From assembly GCA_001931905.2 (NCBI GenBank), contig MSJI02000393.1:1-40038 (forward strand): a stretch of 40,038 nt of DNA, given 5' to 3'. Origin of the DNA: Cladosporium sp. IMV 00045. Lineage: Eukaryota; Ascomycota; Dothideomycetes; Cladosporiales; Cladosporiaceae. This document shows, piece after piece, positions 10,865 to 23,016 of this stretch; within the stretch, counting starts at the first letter, position 1, and each line of letters starts with the position of its first letter. The position numbers and the translations under genes are program-made. The notes below the pieces were generated by a model, which was not told the DNA's origin, did not search any database, and saw only the letters and a program-made list of their open reading frames with translations.

Positions 10865-12521
10865 ATGTACTCCTCTCTCGCCTTGTTGGCAGCAACTGCC
10901 TTGCCCTTTGCAAGTGCACGCACCGTTCACAGCGTCCTGGTCTTCAGTCGTCACGGTGAGCGTAAGTCTATAAGAATTTCGATCAGACTAGAGTACTGTA
11001 GCTAACTATACCAGGCACGGCAAAATGGTACAAGGGCTACGAAATGACAAACTTGGGTGCCAACCAGAACTACGACTCTGGTGCTTTCTACAGGCAACGC
11101 TACCTTGTCGACGGTGCTGAAGATCAGATTGCTGGCATTTCATCTGATGTAGCGAGGTCATCTCAGCTGTATGCCAGCGCACCGGACCAGCATGTACGTA
11201 TGAAGTTGATCTCTTCTTAGACAGTACTCTGTCTACCTTAAGAGGCATTATACTCTCAATGAGAAGGAGGATCTCGTCTTTCCATTTGACGAAAGCGGCG
11301 CATCTCAGTCTTGGAAAGAAGCCGATTGTGATTCGAAGACTAACCCCGCTGACATTTCTTCAGGTCCTCTTCCAGACTGCGACCAACTTCCTCCAGGGCC
11401 TGTACCCACCTCTGGAGAACATCGACGAGGCACTCTCAACCGAAGAGCTCGCCAACGGCACTGACATCTCCGACCCCTTGAACGGCCACCAATTCATTCT
11501 GGTCCACGGAGAAGACAAGAAAAGCCCCGACACCATCTGGATCAAAGGGGACGACTCCTGCCCGGCCTACGAAACCGCCACCGCCGCCTACTCCGAAAGC
11601 GAAGAATACCAACAAATCTCACAAGCCACCTCTTCCTTCTACTCCCGCTTCGAACCCCTCCTCGCCCCCATCATGGGCGCCTCCAACGTCTCATACTCCC
11701 ACGCCTACGACGTCTTCGACCTCCTCCACGTCGCCTCCATCCACAACTCCTCCATCGCGCCCGAAATCGACCCCTCCGACCTCGCCCAACTCCGCCACCT
11801 CGCCGACCACTGGGAGTGGAACCACAACTACAACGCCAGCGCGCCCGACCGCTCGATCGGCGGCGCCTCCCTCGCGGGCGGGATTCTGCAGCAACTCGAC
11901 GCCGTCGTCTCCGATTCCGCTGCCGTCAAATTCTCCCTCCTCGCCGGCTCCTACGACACTTTCATGAGCTTCTTCGGTCTGACGGATTTGCACGCCGTCT
12001 CCGACAATTTCACCGGCCTGCCGCATTACGCTGCCACCATGGCTTTTGAGCTTTTCACGGAAGGGGATGATGAGGTTTTCCCTGAAGATGCGGAGAGGGA
12101 TTTGCGCGTGCGGTTTTTGTTTCGCAATGGTACTGATGCTAGTGAAGATTTGAACTCTTACCCGCTTTTTGGCGAGGATGCCGAGGCGCACTCTTACGGC
12201 GAGTTTAAAGAGCGGCTGGGCGGTTTGGCGATCAATGATGTTGCTGAGTGGTGCGGTGTTTGCGGCGCTGAGACGTCCTTCTGCGCTGCTGAGACTGCGC
12301 AGGCGCAGGCGGATGGTGGGGACAGCGAGGCTGGGTCTTCAGGCTCTGGCTTGTCTAACGCCGCTGCGGGTGGCATCGGTGCTGGTGTCACTGCTGCGGT
12401 CTTCTTGGCTGTTGGCGCTCTTGTTGCGGTTTTCATGCGGAGGAGGTCGAAGACGCAGGCTGCTGTGGCGGTGCAGAGGGAGGAGAAGTTGAGGTGCGAT
12501 AGTAGCAGTGAGTCTGTGTGA
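10865..12521 (+). CDS. Membrane-anchored histidine acid phosphatase
   Basis: Exons are 10865-10961, 11015-11193 and 11364-12521, with introns GTAAGT..CAG (branch GCTAAC) and GTACGT..CAG (branch ACTAAC). The product is 477 aa. An 18-residue signal peptide is followed by the phosphohistidine motif RHGER (R29, H30, G31), in which H30 would be the nucleophile of the histidine phosphatase superfamily. Where classical members carry the second HD motif this protein has YDT (Y289-D290), so the aspartate is kept but the histidine is not. The C-terminus has a linker, a transmembrane helix near 427-450, an MRRRSK stop-transfer signal and a short cytosolic tail, which predicts a type I plasma-membrane or wall-facing enzyme. 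The likely role is extracellular phosphate release; the substrate cannot be told from sequence. Confidence 0.88.
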
Positions 12522-13027
12522 GGCAGAAGCCTACATCCGACTGGGACGATGTGAGGAATTCCTTGATTGTTGGGCAAGTTGGAATAGCAGATTTTGCGCT
12601 TGATGTGGGAGTAACGATGTACATGAATCGATTTAATGAAGGCTACATTACAACGCTCGCCTATGAGATCCATCAGCTGCCATAGTGCTCACGTCGCAAG
12701 GAAACCAACCCCTTGACTGGAACGGAGCTCCAAAAAGAAGAAGAAGAAGAAGAAGAAGAAGAAGAAGAGAGTATTAAAAAACATTGTGTTCGCAAAGATG
12801 GTAACCGACCTCAGCCATTTTTAAAACAACCGGAGTCGTTATAGCCGCCAACGAAAACGGCGGGAAGGATTGACAATCTTTCTCGCAACATCCATTGAAA
12901 ACATAACTCAACCCCCGGCCATCTAGATCTTACATCTAGCGCATAACTCAAACATTCAACCCCCCCAGCCAACACATCTCATTCCAACCCAACCCCAACC
13001 CCAACCCATCCAACCACCACGCTCCCC
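12522..13027. other. Convergent intergenic region with AAG microsatellite
   Basis: This 506-bp gap holds the 3' ends of the phosphatase and sugar transporter genes. It contains an AAG repeat and a C-rich stretch with CCAACCC-type repeats near 12979-13015. No gene is visible. Confidence 0.65.
12735..12767 (+). repeat. AAG trinucleotide microsatellite, about 11 units
   Basis: This is an uninterrupted AAG tandem array in the intergenic region, a likely length-polymorphic marker. Confidence 0.9.
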
Positions 13028-15110
13028 TTACGCACCATCCTCACTATGCTTCGCCTTCTCCACCTGCTCCGCGACCTCGTCCTTACTCATGCCCCTCTCG
13101 GTAACACGCTGCGCGGCCATCTCCGGCGTCATGCGCACTCTAGGGTTGCCGTTCAGCCCTCCCATTTCCTCGGGCAGGAAGATCAGGTCGATGTCCTCGA
13201 GGCTGAGGTTGGAGGTTTCCGGGTAGTAGAAGTAGATGATGGGGATGAAGAGGGCCTGTGAGGGGGGGATTTGGTCAGTGGGGATCGGGCTTTGAGTGGT
13301 TTGGTGGTAAGGGACTTACGAGAAGGATCATGAAGATGAGGTAGGTGCGCCAGCCGATGCGATTGATGAGGACTGGTGACTGGAGGGGTTTGTTAGTTGG
13401 GCGGTTTTGGGCGGGATCGGAGGGATGGGTCTTACGATCATCACGATAAAGAAGTTCCAGAGCCAGTGAGCGGAGACGGACTGTAAGTTGTGTTAGCGAA
13501 CGTGTTTGATAAATTTGCTCGGTCTCACTTACGATAGCTGTTCCGCGTGTTCTTGCTTCCAATGGCAGGATTTCTGGTCCGTACACCCACGGGACGACAT
13601 TGATGGTACCTGTGCCGCATTAGTGACCAGTTTCTTTGGGCTTCAAGTCAGACTTTACAGTGCTCACCTCCGAAAATCAACATGTAAAGGAAGAAGAAGG
13701 CCACGGCGGCAGAGGCTGGTGCTTTGCGCTCTGGTGAGCTGACACTGAGCAGAGCTGCCAGCATCATCATGCAAATGGTGAGGCCAGCGCAACCCCATAT
13801 CATGGTCCAGCGACGGCCGATGCGATCGAGGTAGAGCGCTGGAAGCAAATTGCCGATAGGGAACATTCTGTAGACGGTGGAGGTCAGATCCTGATGCTCT
13901 ATCGCCTATGGTTTGTCTACAAATATTATCGACTTACAGCTGGATGAAGCCTGCAATCAAGAGCACCGTGCTAGGAGGCAACTGTACAAATCGAGACAGG
14001 GCTGATGGCAGATAGTAAACGACTGTATGGAATTGATTAGCGTGGTTTGCTCTGTCATCTCAACGGTGATCCTGCATACCTAGGTTGATACCAGACATTT
14101 GGTTCATGAAGAGGCCAAACCAAGCCAGTCCGACACGCTTCCTGGTCTGGAGGACGTCCTTCTTGAACACAGAGGTCCAACTCTGAGCGCCTTCAGCATG
14201 CTCCAAGGCGATGATCTCCTTGATAGATTTCATCTCGGCGACAACGTAAGGATCCTCCGGTCCGAGGTCATTGACAGCACAAATGACATCGAGAGCCTCA
14301 TCCAGTCGTCCCTTTTTCGCTAGCCACCTTGGGGATTCTGGGAGTCCCCAGACGATGAAGGTCACAGTGATCGCAAAGATCAATTGGATTGCGATGGGTG
14401 TACGCCTACACTTCGTCAGCTTGAATTAATGAGGGTTTGAGTGCTGGAGCATACCATGATGCTGAGGAGTCGACGAAAGAGAAGGCATAATCGATCCAGT
14501 AGGCCTGTTCAAAAATCAGTTGACATCTCACGTTGGAAAACTTTGCAGCTTCATCCTTACCAGAACGATTCCGATGCCAATGAAGAGGATCTCCCAGGAA
14601 ACCAAGCGCCCACGCCACTCGCGCTTCGACAGTTCGCTCTGGTACATGGGCACCGTGCTGGAGTCGATACCCGTGCCAAAACCCGTGATGATTCGTCCAA
14701 CAATAAGATGGGCCAGACTGTATGCTGAGGTTTGTAGAGTGGCGCCAACGATAATAAGGCCCATCGCTAGCCAGATCATGTAACGCCGACCGAGCATGTC
14801 TCCGACCATAAAGTTGATAACACATCCAATCAGAGCACCGAGACAGTAGCTAGCGACAGTGATACCCGTAACAACATCGTTAGGATCTCCAAATTGATCG
14901 CGGAAATGTGGGTTTTGAAGTAGGCCAGACAGCACACCCTGGTCGTAGCTATGGGAAGAGTCAGTCAGCTTCTTATCTGCCAATGGGAGAGTCCATAGAA
15001 GGCAGTCAAGGGGCCATGGATTGGACATACCCGAAGAACAAGAATGCAGACAGACAAGCGGCGTATACTGCCCATCGCAACGGCGCGCCTCGACCGTAGC
15101 AAGTCCTCAT
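13028..15110 (-). CDS. MFS sugar transporter (sugar porter family)
   Basis: Ten exons on the minus strand: 15031-15110, 14561-14948, 14455-14504, 14080-14405, 13938-14022, 13668-13867, 13533-13609, 13436-13480, 13320-13379 and 13028-13255. All junctions are GT-AG and phases close perfectly, giving 512 aa. Sugar porter signatures appear in order: GYDQGVLSG in helix 1, GRRYMI after helix 2, PESPRWL after helix 6, NQMSGIN in helix 7, DRIGRRW after helix 8, YGPEILPLEARTRG in the second half and PETSNLSLEDID near the C-terminus. Family knowledge: these are 12-helix proton symporters or facilitators for hexoses, pentoses or disaccharides. Substrate is unknown here. The tail after helix 12 is hydrophilic and ends KHSEDGA. 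It lies about 4 kb from a cellulase gene. Confidence 0.92.
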
Positions 15111-16944
15111 GGTGAAATTGTTGCTGGTATGATGACTCTCGAGGTAGAAAGGTGGGGGTTGGAAGAGCTAGACCTGGAGCAAAGCAAATGTGAAGAGCGA
15201 CATGCTCATACATATACTGGAGCCCCAGCCTCGGTCACCTCCATGTCCAAGAGCCGCTAATCCTTGGGTGTTGTGCATCAAACCGTACTTTTCGATGGCT
15301 TACCAGATTTGCGATACCGGCCGCGGTGTCAAGACGGCAAGCCGCACGTGGAGGTACGTGTACCCTGACGCTGTTACCTTCTTCCGCGTGCGGATCGTCT
15401 TACTTTCTAGGCACGATGGCTGATGTTGCTTTTGCTTTCGAAGGTGAGCCGCATGCCTGTAGGAAGGTTGTTTCATCGTCAGATGACATACCTAATCCGT
15501 CGCTTTCGAGGCTTGGCCAATTGAGCCGGTTGGTGTTGACCTCACAGTCATCGAGACACCACGATGCTGCGCCTCCATCACTACCCACCTCGGCCTGATA
15601 TAAGCAATGACTCGCGTCTTATAGTAGGACGAAGGCGAATGCCGCCGGCAGATGGGGGCGGGTCTTAGAGTTTGGAGGATGATGCGGGGGCTGAGGAGTG
15701 CGGAGTCGTGTCTGGGGTAGCTTGCTTGTAACGCGGCTTTAATCAGTCCTGGATAGTTTCGATCTGATACCTCTAGCTACTTAAGCGGGTTCGTGACGAC
15801 TGAACAGCAGTAGTGCTTGTGAGAGATGAAAGGTCCAAGCCATCTCGATAGCTGGTTTGCCAGAATCTCATGAACGCCAGACAGAGCGAACGGAGAGAAG
15901 TCTAGTCCTCTTCAGTCCCAAGACTGGGAATGGCTTGATGCTGGGATCGGGTGGCTTGACCAGGCTTAGACCGGAAGCCCAGATTGAGGCATCCACAATA
16001 CTTGCCAAGTGCCCAGAGCGGTCTATGAGGCGCTTAACGGAACCTTTTGTACCGAAAGACGTCAAGTTTCGCCCATCTCGCCAAGCTGCCCCAGATCATG
16101 AAGGGGATGACATGGAGGAATTTAAGGTACCGCTGGAAGGGATGCATTCTCTCGTAGATTGACTTGATATACCAAGATGGATGGCTCAGGCGGCTAAGCG
16201 CAGTAGCAGTTGCATGCGCTTCATGCAAAGAGATGGTGAGACGCCAGCGCTTCACCACTCATCGTTCTTATCTTTGAATGGTCGTATCTGTAAGGCATTT
16301 CGTCTTGAAGATTGAATCATCGCAAACAGCCGGCTCTTGTAGGTTCTATCGAGTCGTACGGGTTAGCGATCTTCGCAGTCTTATCACGTGCCGTGCACGA
16401 GCAAGGGTCGGTACGGGAACGGTAGATAAGTGTATGGAAACCAACATGCGATGTCAAAATTGCCCAATTTCGATGGAAAGTAGCAACGCGTACGGTGCTC
16501 TTTTTCCAGACTTTGATCCGATCCTTGTACGGCCAGTCGAGGCGGTAGTGAAAGTAGAACTTATCAGGCTCGGGGCAGTGATCCAAGTTTCTTCCATTGA
16601 AAGAGAAGGCTGAGGCTAGAACACTGTTCGACAAGCTTTCTCCGTCTAGACTACTCGTCTAAATGATATGAAGCAATACTACTCGTAGGTTGAGAGCGTT
16701 TGTCGAGGCTCTAAGTATCGCTCGCGTTGGCTGAGGTCATTGTTGTCAGGGTACATGTACAAATGGGGCTAGTACTTGCAATCTCCAACACTGCTTCTCT
16801 CAGAATACATCAGCAGCTTCGGTCCAAGTAACAGTTGAATGTCTTCCGCTCTCGAACACGTGCCACTACCTGGCTTCTTTGACATTCAGTGTGGCCTCCA
16901 GTACTCATCTAGCCTCTCATAACTTAGTACATCCAGCCGTCGGA
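15111..16944. other. Intergenic region, 1.8 kb, no gene recognised
   Basis: The region holds the upstream sequence of the sugar transporter and the downstream sequence of secreted protein A. Open frames here are short (the longest about 110 codons), lack recognisable motifs and show no coherent splice chain. I see no RNA gene or repeat. Confidence 0.55.
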
Positions 16945-17684
16945 TCAGGAAATATCATACACATCGAACGACTCGTCTGCACCACAGTCCATCTGTAGAA
17001 ATATTAGCATGTGCTCGTCACCATGTTCCAAGTACTTTCAGCCGACTTACCTCCTCTGGCACAGCGAAAACCACGGCGCAAGAACCTCCACTCGTGATGA
17101 AGGCTCCATAGAAGTCAATGTCGGAATCGCCATAGTTCCAACCGAGGTCGTTGCCGCCAATATCAAAGACCTGGCACCAGTCCGGGATGCCGCTGAATTT
17201 TGCTTTTCATTGGAACTTGAAGTCCCACGGCGCAAAACATCCGCCGCCGAGCGTGAAGCGTCGGCCTTCACCACCAATGCCGCATGGCGTGTATTCACCT
17301 GGCCAAGCATTATCGTAGACGACATCGCCTCTTTCGTTCCAAATGGAGACTGCGTAAGTTAAGTCAGTGAGAGTGTGGTAGTAAGAATTCCATTGTCTGT
17401 GAGCTTACAGCCTCTTGTATCGATGACCTATCGACGCGGTTAGTCAGCCAAGCGTCGTTCTAAGGAAGGTTGATACTGACTTGTCCGTTAGGCTTCCCTT
17501 GCCATCCCGCAGGAACCGAGATGGTAGACTTAGACCAGCTGGCGAGGTACGTTTTGCCAGATTGACGAGCTCTGATACGCTCGACTTGTTCAAGATCTTC
17601 AGTGCTGAGCGTCGGTGCTGCAGCTCCGAGTGAAAGGAGCGTTGCTAACACCAGAAGGTCGTTGCCGATCTTGAGAGCGACCAT
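16945..17684 (-). pseudogene. Small secreted protein A, frame interrupted by an in-frame TGA
   Basis: Exons on the minus strand: 17481-17684, 17409-17427 (a 19-nt microexon), 17051-17349 and 16945-16992. All introns are GT-AG and phases close over 189 codons. The N-terminus has a signal peptide (hydrophobic core LLVLATLLSLGAAA). Codon 122 (17207-17209) is TGA, between FKFQ and KAKFSG. The frame stays open afterwards, splices cleanly into the last exon and ends DVYDIS then TGA. If read through, the mature part has five cysteines and many Trp and Gly residues; I do not recognise the family. A single TGG-to-TGA or CGA-to-TGA change, or a sequencing error, would explain the stop. A rescue intron with donor GTGAAG and acceptor AAAAG is phase-compatible, but its acceptor is poor. 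If translated as read, the product is 121 aa. Confidence 0.66.
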
Positions 17685-19259
17685 GGTTATCTGCGTTAAG
17701 GTGTTTATAATTGATGAAATGTGTTGTAGGTTGTGGGTTGATTGAATTAGATGTCTGATGGTTGACCAGCAGCTTGTCGACTCGCACTGCCGTACTTATA
17801 GACTCAGATGGAGGTCGCATCGTCGATGGAGAATGCCATGGCAAGCCATTGACGATATAGAGTCGTAGCCAACGTTGCAATTTTATCACAAGATTATTCC
17901 CTCAAATCCTCTGTAACACTGCAAGCCAGGTAAATTCCACATGTAGTCCGAGCGATTCCAATCAGCGCTGCTCTTGGTTGATATGAAGGATCGTAGACAC
18001 GGCATGAAGCGAGCAATATGAAGGCGCGTCTTGACGATACGTGAGTATAAAGTTTGTTGTCCGCATCAAGTGCACGTCACAGTCGACGATCAGGGAGAAG
18101 TAGTGCTGTTAGTTTTCTTTCGTCGGTGCCATCACAACTAATCGGGACGCCTGGGCGGGAGGGGAACCCAGTCAAGATGCAATACGCCGCACATTCTATT
18201 TGTTTCGACCATAAACCATGTTCGTAGGATGGCATACTTCCCGGCGCGAAGGAATATCGTGGGGGCATATATCGTTTGTCTGATGGCGGGATGTGGGTCT
18301 TTAGACAATTCCAATGCTATCTTGTCGCTGTTTACTATTTCGACGATGCATTAGCAATCGATCGGTATTAATCAAGTTGGGCACGAGCTAGTTGTGTTCT
18401 CATGATCATGTCTGAGCATTCAGGAATGATCGACTTGCCTTCCAAGGTGGTTACGTTGGGTTAGATCTGGCTTGGGGCTCTGCCCATTGAGATCTCGGTC
18501 AGTCTTGTTCGGCACGGCTCAGATCTACAGATCGCACGACTCAGGTGAGTATCTAGTGCATCCTTCGGAGAGTAGACGGCAGTAGCGTTGGGGATTAACT
18601 TGGCAGTATGGCGGCTTTCTCCGTATGCCTTGTTCCGCCAAGTATATAGGATGAGCGAAGGATTCAGGATGGGCGCTTCACGGAGAATTTTCATCAAATC
18701 AGGTTTGCTGTGATGTTAAATCAATGTGGCATCCAGTCCTTTCGAAAGCTGGGAAATGCTAGACAGACGTCATTGAGACGATGGCTTGCCTGTTTGCAAG
18801 TCAGTAAACTCATGATCAGTATCAGAAGAAAAGCATGTAGAATGGTTCGTTTGTGGGCGTTCGGAAGCTCCTTCGAAACAGTGAGGGGATGGCACACTAA
18901 CGCCAGAGAGCGGAGAAGGAGAAAGCCGTTCGAGAAAGCTAGCAGCATCCTACATGTTTTCTCATTCTATTACTGGTCCAAAGATACAACCATCTGATGA
19001 TAAGTTAGCTGCATATTGGGCATCACACTCGGCTTGACCGACGCTTTGTCGATCTTGCGGCAACAGAAGTTTTGTTCCAGATAGTCAAATGACTGTCTGC
19101 GCTTGATCCCTGTGGTGCAAGAAATATTGTGAAAGAGAAAGTCAATTTTGTAGCGATGACCGGAAATCCAAAGGCATCCTTGACGAGCACTTCTAGTGCG
19201 TGGAAAATTGTATCCTCAGACAAGAAACATTCTCATGTCTCGTGAGCCCATTGCTGCCT
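17685..19259. other. Intergenic region, 1.6 kb, no gene recognised
   Basis: The region holds the promoter of secreted protein A and the downstream region of the GH5 gene. Short open frames show no motifs, signal peptides or splice continuity. Confidence 0.55.
17794..17800 (-). promoter_or_regulatory. Possible TATA box of secreted protein A
   Basis: TATAAGT on the minus strand lies about 110 bp upstream of the ATG at 17684, a usual spacing in filamentous fungi. A second TATAAA at 17704-17709 is too close to the ATG to be the core promoter. Confidence 0.4.
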
Positions 19260-20916
19260 CTACAAGCACTGAGAGTACCACTCATTGGTGATCTTGCAGG
19301 TCGATCCACTCTGGCAGCAAGTAGCGCCCTTCCAGTCCTTGCCCTGTTTTCTTGTTAGCCAAGTAGATCTATGGCTTGCGGTCAAGATTCATTGAGCACT
19401 TACACCACACTGTCCCCACCTTGCAGCACAGTTAGCAGGCGGAGTTGATGTTGTGGTGGTAGTCGTCGTAGTCGTGGACGTAGTGCGAGTTGAGGTAGTA
19501 GTGACGGGAGTCGAGGTAGTCCTGACCGTGGAAGTCGCAGTGCTGGATCTTGTAGTGGTAGAGGGCGAGCCTGAAGCAGAGAAGGCAGATTCCAGGATGG
19601 GCATGTAGGCGCTGTACGCAGCGCCTGACGTGGGCTCGAGATTAAACATGTAGTTTCCCCACCAAGGTCCGGCAGCCCACCAGAGAGCACCTTGCCAGAC
19701 GTCTGTAAGATGTTAGCATGATTGAACTTGGAATGAATGTCAAGAGGCTTACCAGAGTTGTCGTTCATGTACTTGAGCATATCCGTGATCGCGGCCTGGC
19801 ATTGGGCGTTGACACCACCGGCAAACTCGCCGAGCAGACCAATCTTCTTGTTGTCTCTGAGCCACTTGGTGGCTGCCACGAGACGCTCGGAGCCGATGGT
19901 AGCAGAGACGCAGTTTGGAGACGTTCCAGATCCATCAGTATCACTAGGGAATATGTTAGACAGGGTGACGCATGCATCAATAGTTTGACCAGACATACAG
20001 GTACTGGTGCATTTGGTATACGAGCTTGTTCTCCGGGTCCGTGAGGGATCCCATTAGATCTCTAAAAGACACGTTAGATTGTGGTCTATCTGTCACCTAA
20101 CAGAAGCCGATGAACTTACGCGTTCGTTTTGCCGTCCGTACCCTTGGAGGTAGTCCAGGTCCAAGCTCCCGTCCAGGCTGGATGACATTAGTGAGATTTC
20201 ATGAGAGTGTTATTACTTCCGATACATGCCGTTGCCTTCCACGTTGATGACCTGTTTGGCACCTGCAGCTCGGATGCCGTTGATCGCAGCCTGGTTGAGC
20301 TGAACAACCAGTGCAGTCGACATCGTGTGAAACCTGATTCCCCTATGTTAGTTTCACCATCATGATCAAACGCAGGATCAGACGCACTCATTGTTCGTGT
20401 CCCAGATGACTCTTGGGTTGTCTTTGTAGATCAATGCCACAGTGTTCCACCATTTCTGGAAACCAGCCACGTCCGTAATGACCTCTTCGTAATATCTGTG
20501 GCGGATGACAATTAGTGGAAGCATTGCCACGTGGCTTGAAGTACCACACACCTGCCATAGTTGTGCGGCTGAATCATGGCGTAAGCACCCTTGCTGGTCA
20601 CATAGTTGACCTGCTCCGTCAGGTTGCCGAGATAAGCCGGGTCTGGCGAGCCACTCAAGGTTGGGATCAAACGTTCCATGTAAATGTTGATGCGAAAGGT
20701 GTTAAATCCTCGAGCAATGAATGTGTCGTACGTAGACAGAGTAGGCCAAATGTAGTCTTTGCCATAGAGGCCCGGGAATATGTGATCGCCGAACTCTGGT
20801 CCAGATTCGTTGACACCAACCCATTGCATCTTGCCGGCTCGTTTGGCATGCTTGCTTGGTGCAGCAAAAGCAAGACCAATGGTGCTCGCCGCAGCGAGGA
20901 AAGAGAAGAAGTGCAT
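19260..20916 (-). CDS. GH5 endo-beta-1,4-glucanase with C-terminal CBM1
   Basis: Eight exons on the minus strand: 20552-20916, 20388-20495, 20230-20333, 20120-20177, 19999-20061, 19753-19943, 19404-19702 and 19260-19343, encoding 423 aa. An 18-residue signal peptide precedes a GH5 barrel. The acid/base glutamate is in DTNNE (E158, split by intron 2) and the nucleophile is in LLGEFAGG (E272); GAWTWT and YQMHQYL are further GH5 landmarks. A Ser/Thr-rich linker follows, then a fungal CBM1 (about 391-423, WGQCGG to WYSQCL). Six of seven introns are GT-AG; intron 3 (20178-20229) fits only as GC-AG, giving GNAWTGAW. Role: secreted enzyme cutting internal cellulose bonds. The GC donor is the least certain junction. 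It is divergent from an SDR gene. Confidence 0.93.
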
Positions 20917-21848
20917 TTTGTGAGGGAGATGTTTGAAAGATGTGGGAGAGAATGACTTACGATGGCAGCCTGGATTGACAGCAAGGGATGGGTAAGAGAA
21001 TATCTAGATCTCATACATATCACAACCTCCCGTCTTTCACTCACAATCAATGTCGAAGTCATTTGAGCCCTAGTTTGACGGTGTCTTTCAGGACTGATCT
21101 CTGCGGAAGCGAGATCTCCGTGATCCTGAACGAAAGAGGATCGGGCTGATATGAAGGGCCGGCGTTCCTTACTAGCACAAAGAAGTCCGTATAGTGTAAT
21201 TCAAAACCTGTGCATGCGGCTTTTAGCACCGTAGTACAAGGCGGCTAGCTTTGGAGCACGGAGGCATCTGGTCCGTCGGCTTCCAGGACTGAGACCCTTT
21301 GAGCGGACCTGCAGTTTCCCATGCCTAGTCAAGCACTCTAGCTTTTCTGTCTCAGGCGAAAGGTATCTTGCTTAGGTTGACAAGCTTCGAAGATTGCTTC
21401 CGATATGGTGAGGTAGGCCAGGCAAATGATGTGTGGAGATGAGAGCCAAGGAGGCAGACGGCATGGCGTAAATATGCGCACTTTTGGGCAACGGCCGAAA
21501 GCGACAGGCGGCTTTCTTTTCTATCATGCATTCTTGAGAAGCACTTCTTCTTCATTCTCGACGCAGAGAGTTCTTGTCATTAAAAATAGGAATGTTGGAA
21601 ATGTATGGAGGATGGTAAGAGGTCAGGTTACATCGGATCGAGACGGAGAAAGTCTGCCAACAGGGACAAGCGACAATGATGTCGCCGCCCAGAAGAAAGT
21701 GGGGCATCAGCATCAAGTACACTTCAGCTATCCAACCTCTTGCATGAAGTATAGAATCTCACTTTGAGACAAAGAAATAATATTATCGATTGGACTATTC
21801 CAAAATAGTAAGATCTCATACGGCTTTTCTCTCAACTCTCGCTCCAGG
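20917..21848. other. Divergent promoter region between the GH5 cellulase and an SDR gene
   Basis: About 0.93 kb lies between two divergent start codons. I see no clear TATAAA on either side and no gene. Cellulase regulators (XYR1/ACE/CRE1 type) would be expected to act here, but I cannot single out a convincing site. Confidence 0.5.
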
Positions 21849-22799
21849 ATGGCTTCTGCGCTCTCTTCGCGCCTTGCCATTATCACCGGCGGCATTGGTA
21901 TGTGCAAACGGGAATAACTGAACCATAACAAAACTTAAGAATATTATTTTGCTAACAAAGTGGTTGTATAGGAGGCATTGGCTCATCCGTCGGCACTCTG
22001 CTACGCTCGCAAGGAGCAAAACTAGCCCTGCTTTACGCACCCTTTGAGGCCGAGAAGGTCAAATCGACACTCGATGGCGTGTACGGATCCATGAGCGCCA
22101 CCGAAGCCAACATCGTAAAGGCGTACGAATGTGATGTGACCAATCCCAAATCCGTCGAACACGCTTTCGCAGCCATCACTAGCGATCGCGCTGCATTCCC
22201 TTCGATCCTTGTCAACGCCGCCGGCTACGTGGCTTTGAGTCCGTTCGAGCAGACACCGCCAGATGACAGCCTGAAACACTACATGGTGAATCTTTACGGT
22301 CCGACCCTCACCAGCCAGGCATTTGCGCGGACGTTCTTTGCGGCGAAGCAGGCTCAGAATCGTAGCAACAGCGACGCTCAAGCCCCACCTGGACGAATCG
22401 TGAACATCGCCAGTCAGGCTGCTCATATCGCTCTGGATAAGCATGCTGCGTACTGTGCCAGTAAAGCTGGATTGTTGGGCTTGACTCGCAGTATGGCTCT
22501 CGAATGGGCCCCGAAGGGTATCACAGCGAACAGCATTTGCCCAGGCCCAGTGTGGACGGCACTTGGACGGAAAGCTTGGGCTGACGAGCGCGTGCGGGAC
22601 GAGTAAGTCAAGTTGCGGTGTGTCATTATGATGAATGAGGATACTGATTGGTTCATGCAGCTATCAGAAACAAATTCCTACAGGCAATTTTGCTGAACCA
22701 GAAGAGGTTGCGGCTGCGGTGTCCTTCCTCGTCCAGGACGCTTCGTGCAACATCAACGGTGCGGACATCAGACTTGATGGTGGCTTCACGGTTCGCTGA
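21849..22799 (+). CDS. Short-chain dehydrogenase/reductase (3-oxoacyl-ACP-reductase-like)
   Basis: Exons are 21849-21897, 21972-22602 and 22661-22799, with introns GTATGT..TATAG and GTAAGT..GCAG; the product is 272 aa. The first intron splits the Rossmann motif, and joining it restores TGGIGGIG (residues 13-20). NAAG, a serine in NIASQ, and the catalytic YCASK (Y177, K181) follow in the usual order. The C-terminus has the classical-SDR end motif (NINGADIRLDGGF). Family knowledge: NAD(P)-dependent oxidoreductase, in the classical branch that includes FabG-like reductases. Substrate is unknown. It is transcribed divergently from the GH5 gene and converges with the J-like gene. Confidence 0.9.
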
Positions 22800-23016
22800 G
22801 ATTTCGGTGTGTTGAGGACGCCGGGTGGACGGAATTTGACGGTCGTCGTTGCATACTGCACCAGATAGAAAAGGTCTGGAGGCGAACGAAAACGAGCAGC
22901 GCGAATGTCGAAGGTGGTTCTCCACATCGAAAGTCTTCAGCTCCTCAACCGCAGCAAAACACCCATCGGAATCGATCCATACCAATCTGACAGGTTCATT
23001 CCCTCATGTGTACTCT

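Noticed and set aside
20940..20970. Possible 5' UTR intron donor (GTAAGT on the minus strand) upstream of the GH5 gene
   Set aside because: No AG acceptor follows before the start codon.
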